DNA of 64,000 nucleotides from NCBI RefSeq assembly GCF_000172975.1, contig NZ_ABTR02000001.1, forward strand, positions 1,526,501 through 1,590,500, written 5' to 3'. Both the position numbers and the translations under genes were made by a program. Below the pieces are notes generated by a model, which was not told the DNA's origin, did no database searches, and worked only from the letters and a program-made list of their open reading frames with translations. Positions 59,404 to 64,000 of the stretch are shown one piece after another; the first letter of the stretch is position 1; the number at the start of each line of letters is the position of its first letter. The stretch is from Dethiosulfovibrio peptidovorans DSM 11002. GTDB lineage: Bacteria; Synergistota; Synergistia; Synergistales; Dethiosulfovibrionaceae.

Positions 59404-61077
59404 CTAGAACAATCCGGAGATTCTTCCGTTTTCGTCGACGTCTATTGCCAGAGCGGCTGGTTTCTTGGGCAGTCCCGGCATGGTCATTATAGAGCCGGTT
59501 ATGGCCACTATGAATCCGGCTCCGGCGGAGGCCCTTACCTCCCTGACCGTTACGGTGAAGCCGGTGGGTCGGCCCTTCTTTGCCGGGTCGTCGGAGATGG
59601 AGGCCTGGGTCTTGGCCATGCAGATCAGAAGATCGTCCAGACCGAGATCGTGAATAGCCTTTAGGTCCTTCTCCGCCTTGTCGGTGAAGCTGACTCCGTC
59701 GGCTCCGTAGATCTCCGTGGCTATCTTGGTGATCTTCTCCTTGGGACTCAACTTCTCGTCGTAGAGGAAGTGGAAATCGTTCTTCTCGTCACAGGCGGCT
59801 ATGACCTTCTCGGCCAGGTCGATTCCTCCCTCGCCTCCCTTTGCCCATATTTCTGACAGGGCCACCGGGGCGCCGAGGGCTGCGCATTTCTCCTCGACCA
59901 GCTTGAGCTCCTCGGGAGTGTCGGTGGGGAAGGCGTTGATCGCCACCACCACGGGAAGCCCGAAGTTCTTCATGTTCTCTATGTGTTTCTCCAGGTTGGG
60001 AATGCCGGCGGCGAGAGCGTCCATATTAACCTCGCCCAGCTTGTCCTTGGAAACTCCCCCGTGCATCTTGAGGGCCCTCACCGTGGCCACTATCACCACC
60101 GCGTTCGGCTTCAGACCGGCCAGACGGCACTTGATGTCCAGGAACTTCTCCGCGCCCAGGTCGGCGGCGAAGCCCGCCTCGGTCACGAAATAATCCGCCA
60201 GTTTTAGGCCGTACTTAGTGGCCATGACGCTGTTGCAGCCGTGGGCTATGTTGGCGAAGGGACCGCCGTGTATGAAGGCCGGAACGTGCTCCAATGTCTG
60301 CACCAGGTTGGGTTTGAGGGCGTCTTTCAGCAGCATCGCCATGGCTCCCTGGGCCCTCAGGTCACCTGCCGTCACAGCCTTGCCTTCGTAGTCGTAGGCG
60401 ACGATGATCTTGGCGAGCCTCTCCTTGAGATCCGAGATCCCCGAGGCGAGACAGAGAATGGCCATCACCTCCGAAGCCACCGTTATGTCGAAGCCGTCCT
60501 CTCTGGGCATGCCGTGGGGCTTGCCTCCTAGGCCTATGACTGTATGTCTCAGGGCCCTGTCGTTCATGTCCAGAACCCTCTTCAAGACGATCCTGCGGGG
60601 ATCGATGTTCAGCTCGTTGCCCTGCTGTATCGAGTTGTCCAGCATCGCGGCGAGGAGGTTGTGGGCCGAGGTTATGGCGTGGAGGTCTCCGGTGAAGTGG
60701 ATGTTGATGTCCTCCATAGGCACGACCTGGCTGTAACCACCTCCGGCGGCTCCGCCCTTGACTCCGAAAACCGGGCCAAGAGATGGCTCTCTGAGGGCCA
60801 GGGTGGTCTTCTTTCCCAGCTTGGCCAGGGCCTGGGCTAGACCTACCGACGTGGTGGTCTTTCCCTCTCCCGCCGGGGTGGGGGTAATGGCCGTCACCAG
60901 GATAAGCTTACCGTCCTCGTCATCCTTGATGCGGTTCCACAGATCGTAGGACACCTTGGCCTTGTATTTGCCGTAGTGTTCCAGGTCGTCCTCCTCTATG
61001 CCGAGTTGGGCCGCCACCTCCGTTATGGGTTTCATCTTAGCCTGCTGGGCTATCTCGATGTCCGAGAGAAATGCCAT
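59404..61077 (-). CDS. fhs: formate-tetrahydrofolate ligase (copy 2)
   Basis: A 557-residue protein identical to copy 1 (50419-52092), with the same ribosome site AGGAGGAG. The stop codon is TAG instead of TAA, so identity ends within that codon. It lies 90 bp after D-serine dehydratase and is probably read with the glyA-like and dsdA genes, which supply one-carbon units and pyruvate from serine. A six-residue in-frame extension to 61095 upstream of the shared start is not supported. Confidence 0.97.
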   Translation of the reverse strand: MAFLSDIEIAQQAKMKPITEVAAQLGIEEDDLEHYGKYKAKVSYDLWNRIKDDEDGKLILVTAITPTPAGEGKTTTSVGLAQALAKLGKKTTLALREPSLGPVFGVKGGAAGGGYSQVVPMEDINIHFTGDLHAITSAHNLLAAMLDNSIQQGNELNIDPRRIVLKRVLDMNDRALRHTVIGLGGKPHGMPREDGFDITVASEVMAILCLASGISDLKERLAKIIVAYDYEGKAVTAGDLRAQGAMAMLLKDALKPNLVQTLEHVPAFIHGGPFANIAHGCNSVMATKYGLKLADYFVTEAGFAADLGAEKFLDIKCRLAGLKPNAVVIVATVRALKMHGGVSKDKLGEVNMDALAAGIPNLEKHIENMKNFGLPVVVAINAFPTDTPEELKLVEEKCAALGAPVALSEIWAKGGEGGIDLAEKVIAACDEKNDFHFLYDEKLSPKEKITKIATEIYGADGVSFTDKAEKDLKAIHDLGLDDLLICMAKTQASISDDPAKKGRPTGFTVTVREVRASAGAGFIVAITGSIMTMPGLPKKPAALAIDVDENGRISGLF

Positions 61078-61092
61078 GTAAGAACTCCTCCT
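59405..61092 (-). repeat. 1.69-kb direct repeat, copy 2 (fhs)
   Basis: Counterpart of 50420-52107 at a constant offset of 8985. On one side the next base differs inside the stop codon; on the other, identity ends just beyond the ribosome site. Confidence 0.9.
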
Positions 61093-61167
61093 CACTCTTT
61101 TGTCTCGTTTTTGGGACGCACTGTCCCTCTTTTGCTCTTCGAAGATCTTACCTCACATCTCGATCGA

Positions 61168-62460
61168 TCACAAGTCCGTATCATCCGGCAAAACGGGGGC
61201 CTTCAAGAGTCTCCGTCCTTTTTTTAACATGTCCTCGTATATTTCGTCTGGCAGAAAGCTTCCTCCTGTAAGCCAGGATATAGCCGTCTCGCCGGGAAGC
61301 GGAGAGAGCAGTAACGGACCCTGCAATCCTGCCGCCGCCGAGGGTTCTGCCTTGACCGACTCGGAACGGTCCACCAGATATTGAAGCTCGTAAAGGCGGT
61401 TGTCCTCCACGGTCATAACCCCGTCTATAAGATTGCGGCAGATGGACCATATCAGTTTCGACGGGGCTCCTACGGCAAGGCCGTCCGCCTCGGTTATTCC
61501 GTCTATGCCGTAATCCGAGACGGTGAGATCCGGGGTGTCCTGGACCATGGCCAGGGCCATGCAGGGAGCGTGGGTTGGCTCTACGAACCAGCATTTGACC
61601 GAGTCTCCGTACAGCTGTTTGAGTCCGAAGGCGATTCCTCCGGGAGCTCCTCCTACTCCACACGGTAGATATACCCTGAGTGGGTGTTTTTCGTCGACGA
61701 TGACCTTCATTTCCTTGAGTTGATTTCTGAGCCTGAGAGCGGCCACTGCGTATCCCACGAACAGGAGTCGGGAGTTCTCGTCGTCCACGAAGTGACAGGT
61801 TTTGTCCTCACGGCAAATCCTTCGGCCTTCCGATACGGCTGCGCTGTAATCGTCGTCGTGTTCTACCACCTTTACGCCCTTGGATCTCAAAAGTCCCTTT
61901 TTCCAGTCCTTGGCGTCTCGGGACATATGGACCGTCACGTTAAAGCCCAGCTCGGCGGACATCACCCCTATGCTGATTCCCAGGTTTCCCGTGGATCCTA
62001 CCGCTACCGAGTGACGGGAAAAGAGTTCCTTGAACTCCGGTTCTTCAAGAATCCTATAGTCTCGGTCTATCTCGAGTTTTCCCGATCTCAGAGCGATGGC
62101 CTCCGCGAGGGCGAGTATCTCGTGGATTCCGCCTCTGGCCTTTATGGAGCCTGCCACAGGCAGGTCGTTGTCTTTCTTCAGCAGCAGTCTCGGGAGGGTG
62201 GTCCCGTAGGATTTTTCCAAGGTTTTTTTCAGTTTTCCCGCCTCGGATAGAGGCGATTCGATGATCCCGTCCGCCGTTTCTGGAAAACGGGAGGCCAGAT
62301 AGGGTGCGAAGCGATGAAGTCTTCCGTCGGCGTCGGCTACGTCCGACATGGTCAAAGGGAGCTCTCTCAATACGTCCTCGGCGGGAGATTTTCTGTCGTT
62401 TTCCCAGAACATGGGCTTTTTGTCTTTCAACAATCTAAGAGCATCGTCTTTCTTAACCAT
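61168..62460 (-). CDS. dsdA: D-serine dehydratase (ammonia-lyase)
   Basis: A 430-residue PLP enzyme. The cofactor lysine is K107 in VAGSIKARGGIHE, the phosphate loop is GSTGNLGISIG, and LPCGVGGAPGGIAFGLKQ is the DsdA-specific block. It turns D-serine into pyruvate and ammonia. GGGAGG precedes the ATG. Located 28 bp after the glyA-like gene and 90 bp before fhs copy 2; no dsdC regulator is adjacent. Confidence 0.95.
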   Translation of the reverse strand: MVKKDDALRLLKDKKPMFWENDRKSPAEDVLRELPLTMSDVADADGRLHRFAPYLASRFPETADGIIESPLSEAGKLKKTLEKSYGTTLPRLLLKKDNDLPVAGSIKARGGIHEILALAEAIALRSGKLEIDRDYRILEEPEFKELFSRHSVAVGSTGNLGISIGVMSAELGFNVTVHMSRDAKDWKKGLLRSKGVKVVEHDDDYSAAVSEGRRICREDKTCHFVDDENSRLLFVGYAVAALRLRNQLKEMKVIVDEKHPLRVYLPCGVGGAPGGIAFGLKQLYGDSVKCWFVEPTHAPCMALAMVQDTPDLTVSDYGIDGITEADGLAVGAPSKLIWSICRNLIDGVMTVEDNRLYELQYLVDRSESVKAEPSAAAGLQGPLLLSPLPGETAISWLTGGSFLPDEIYEDMLKKGRRLLKAPVLPDDTDL

Positions 62461-62488
62461 AAAATCGACCTCCCTGAGTGCTATAGTT

Positions 62489-63706
62489 TCACAGAACGGA
62501 GGAGGGGAATCGGCGACATAATTCGGCGGTCTCCTCCGATACGTTTTCTCCCGAGAGGGCCCTGGATATGAGGGCGGCGACGGTCTCCATCTCCGATGGA
62601 CCCATCCCCCTCATGGCAGCTACCGTGGTGCCTATCCTTACACCGCTGGCTATCCAGGGCTGGAGGGGGTCGAAGGGGATCCCATTTCTGTTGACCGTGA
62701 TTCCCGAACTCTCCAGAAGCCCTTCGCCCTCCTTGCCGGTGATGTTAAGGTTCCTCAGGTCCAACAGGACTATGTGACTGTCGGTTCCTCCTGTCACTGT
62801 CCGGAGCCCCCGTCTCGTCAGCCCCGAGGCCAGGGCCCTCGCGTCGTCCACGATGCGTCCGGCCAATACCTTGAATTCCTTGGTCGCAGCTATGGCGAAG
62901 CAGGCCGCCTTTGCCGCTACCAGAGAGGTTATCATCGATCCCTGATGGCCCGGGAATATGGCCAGGTCGATCTCCTTGGCGTATTTTTCACGGCAGAGGA
63001 TGCAGCCACCTCTGGGACCCGGCAGAGTTTTGTAGAGAGAGAAGGTCACGAAGTCGCAAAAAGGAACGGGGTTTACGTGAATTCCCGCGGCGATCAGGCC
63101 TGCCGTATGGGCAACGTCGGCCAGTAGCATCGCCCCCGATTCGTCCGCTATTTCCCTGAAGGCTTTCCAGTCGATCTCTCTGGGATAGCTGCTGCCTCCC
63201 CCCACTATCAGTTTGGGCCTATGTATCATAGCCATATCTCGGAGCTGTTCCATGTCTATGAGCTCGTCGTCCTTTCTCACCCCGTAATGCACGAATCGGT
63301 AAAGTCTGCTGGCGATGTTTCTTTTGTGACCGTGAGATAGATGTCCTCCCGACGACATGTCCATGGATAGCACAGTGTCCCCTGGTTCCAGCACCGCCTG
63401 ATACACCGCCAGGTTGGTGTTTGTACCGCAATGAGGTTGGACGTTTACGTGTTCCGCTCCGAACAGGGCTTTCGCCCTCTCTATAGCCAAGGTCTCTATC
63501 TCGTCCAGATAGATTCCCCCGGCGTAGTACCTCCTGCCGGGATATCCCTCTATGGTCCGGTTGGAGAGACAGCTGCCCGAGACTTCCAGGATGGCCCGAG
63601 GGGCTATACTCTGAGATGCGACCATGTCGAGGTGGTCTCTCTGTCTGTTCTCTTCAGCCTCTATGAGCTCTGCCAGCCGTTTGTCGTCTTTTAAGTTGAA
63701 TGCCAT
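62489..63706 (-). CDS. divergent serine hydroxymethyltransferase-like protein
   Basis: A 405-residue fold-type I PLP enzyme aligning along its length with GlyA: EGYPGRRYYAGG, GAEHVNVQPHCG, LLADVAHTAGL, the lysine K226 in YKTLPGPRGG and ASGVRIGT. Two active-site positions differ. The Tyr of the YAEGYPG motif is T51 (NRTIEGYPG), and the His just before the PLP lysine is Y225. These residues help bind and position the substrate in GlyA. I therefore call it a SHMT-like aldolase/transferase of uncertain substrate. ATG 63706 follows GGGAGGG. It is followed by dsdA. Confidence 0.85.
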   Translation of the reverse strand: MAFNLKDDKRLAELIEAEENRQRDHLDMVASQSIAPRAILEVSGSCLSNRTIEGYPGRRYYAGGIYLDEIETLAIERAKALFGAEHVNVQPHCGTNTNLAVYQAVLEPGDTVLSMDMSSGGHLSHGHKRNIASRLYRFVHYGVRKDDELIDMEQLRDMAMIHRPKLIVGGGSSYPREIDWKAFREIADESGAMLLADVAHTAGLIAAGIHVNPVPFCDFVTFSLYKTLPGPRGGCILCREKYAKEIDLAIFPGHQGSMITSLVAAKAACFAIAATKEFKVLAGRIVDDARALASGLTRRGLRTVTGGTDSHIVLLDLRNLNITGKEGEGLLESSGITVNRNGIPFDPLQPWIASGVRIGTTVAAMRGMGPSEMETVAALISRALSGENVSEETAELCRRFPSSVL

Positions 63707-63759
63707 TGTGACTATCCCTCCCGAAGTCGTTTTGTTTAGACTAGAGGGAAAAACACAAA

Positions 63760-63809
63760 AAGGCAATCGGTATTTTCCCGATCTTTTTACGGGAAATTCC
63801 GATCGCCTT
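63760..63809 (-). terminator. terminator of the FmdE-type gene
   Basis: A 50-base imperfect palindrome: AAGGC/GCCTT and ATCGG/CCGAT outer arms, TTTCCCG/CGGGAAA inner arms. The minus-strand transcript continues UUUUUGUGUUUUU, 15 bp after the stop codon. Confidence 0.78.
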
Positions 63810-63823
63810 CCCAGATTTCTAAG

Positions 63824-64000
63824 TCATCTTTCTCCGTGTCTCTCTCTGTAGCAGGGAAGGCAATAGACCTCTCCATCCATGTTTCTGGTCATGGATTCCA
63901 TGGTTCCCTCGCCGCATCCGGCACAGATAAGGGTGTTCTCTCTGAAGGCCTTTGGGGGAAGTTCCTCCCTCGGTGCCCCTAATTCAAAGAGTTCTTCCAA
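63824..64000 (-). CDS. FmdE-type protein, C-terminal zinc ribbon (partial)
   Basis: The last 58 codons of a gene entering from the right edge. The visible part has the zinc-ribbon CAGCGEGTMES followed by VYCLPCYRERHG, two CxxC pairs about 20 residues apart, as in the C-terminus of FmdE/FwdE proteins (named after formylmethanofuran dehydrogenase subunit E, but common in bacteria without that enzyme). Its job here is unknown. It ends before its own terminator, ahead of the SHMT-like gene. Confidence 0.65.
   Translation of the reverse strand: MEELFELGAPREELPPKAFRENTLICAGCGEGTMESMTRNMDGEVYCLPCYRERHGER

Noticed and set aside
50420-61092. Composite transposon or integrated element bounded by the two fhs copies
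   Set aside because: No transposase, integrase, terminal inverted repeats or target duplication is visible, and the enclosed genes are ordinary metabolic genes with the same codon style as the flanks.
63707-63759. Glycine or THF riboswitch before the SHMT-like gene
   Set aside because: The 53-bp gap between the upstream terminator and the start codon is too short, and no conserved riboswitch core is seen.
1-64000. CRISPR arrays, tRNA or rRNA genes, phage or plasmid functions
   Set aside because: I saw no regularly spaced direct repeats, no tRNA/rRNA-like segments and no replication, capsid, integrase or conjugation genes in the window.

Overview
The window looks like chromosome of an amino-acid- and organic-acid-fermenting anaerobe, most probably a Synergistota member of the Dethiosulfovibrio type. 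This is inferred from gene content, not from a marker gene: two formate-tetrahydrofolate ligases beside formiminoglutamate-degrading enzymes, TRAP carboxylate transporters, glutaminase, D-serine dehydratase, two Feo iron systems, no respiratory chain, moderate GC. Genes are densely packed in short operons. TTG starts are frequent, typically 8-10 nt after a strong Shine-Dalgarno (SD) sequence. I see no rRNA, tRNA, CRISPR array, prophage or insertion sequence.

Left part (1-36 kb). A citrate/malate operon opens the window: malic-enzyme-family protein, 2-hydroxycarboxylate carrier, citDEF and citX, facing a glutaminase. A chemoreceptor, an exported M23 peptidase, a GntR regulator and a tail-anchored unknown protein follow. 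A folate/pterin locus comes next: a folK-folE2 fusion, an N-terminally extended folP, and a PTPS with the dual CExxHGH motif. Then come an iron-type alcohol dehydrogenase, an MFS exporter and a lone trpB behind an elaborate Trp-codon leader. After nudC there is an iron-complex-type ABC importer with trmO, an FAD dehydrogenase, a CobT-like protein and three unrecognised small or exported proteins. The homoserine operon (unknown gene, lysC, asd, hom, patatin) has its own Thr/Met/Cys-codon leader peptide and terminator.

Middle (36-50 kb). Two ferrous-iron systems flank a flavodoxin. feoA-feoB-Cys-rich peptide runs leftward. feoA-feoA-feoB plus two exported proteins, both predicted to start with His after signal cleavage, runs rightward. 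Candidate shared regulatory sites lie in the control regions. Next are an HD-GYP protein that appears to have lost its sensor, a DUF2023 gene with a long structured leader, an ArsR-controlled metal permease, and a YibE/F membrane protein.

Right part (49-64 kb), nearly all leftward: one-carbon and amino-acid catabolism. Formiminoglutamate transferase and cyclodeaminase feed methenyl-THF toward formyl-THF, from which formate-THF ligase can regain ATP. A TRAP transporter (DctQMP) with an M20-family protein and a PucR/CdaR-type regulator supplies substrates. A divergent serine hydroxymethyltransferase and D-serine dehydratase lead to a second formate-THF ligase. The two ligase genes appear identical over about 1.69 kb, with identity starting just upstream of the SD and ending inside the stop codon, which suggests recent gene conversion or selection for dosage.

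The most interesting observations are the two amino-acid leader attenuators (the trp one with two consecutive terminators linked by a chain of alternative pairings), the unknown gene heading the homoserine operon, the formate-THF ligase duplication, the His-starting Feo accessory proteins, and the DUF2023 leader.
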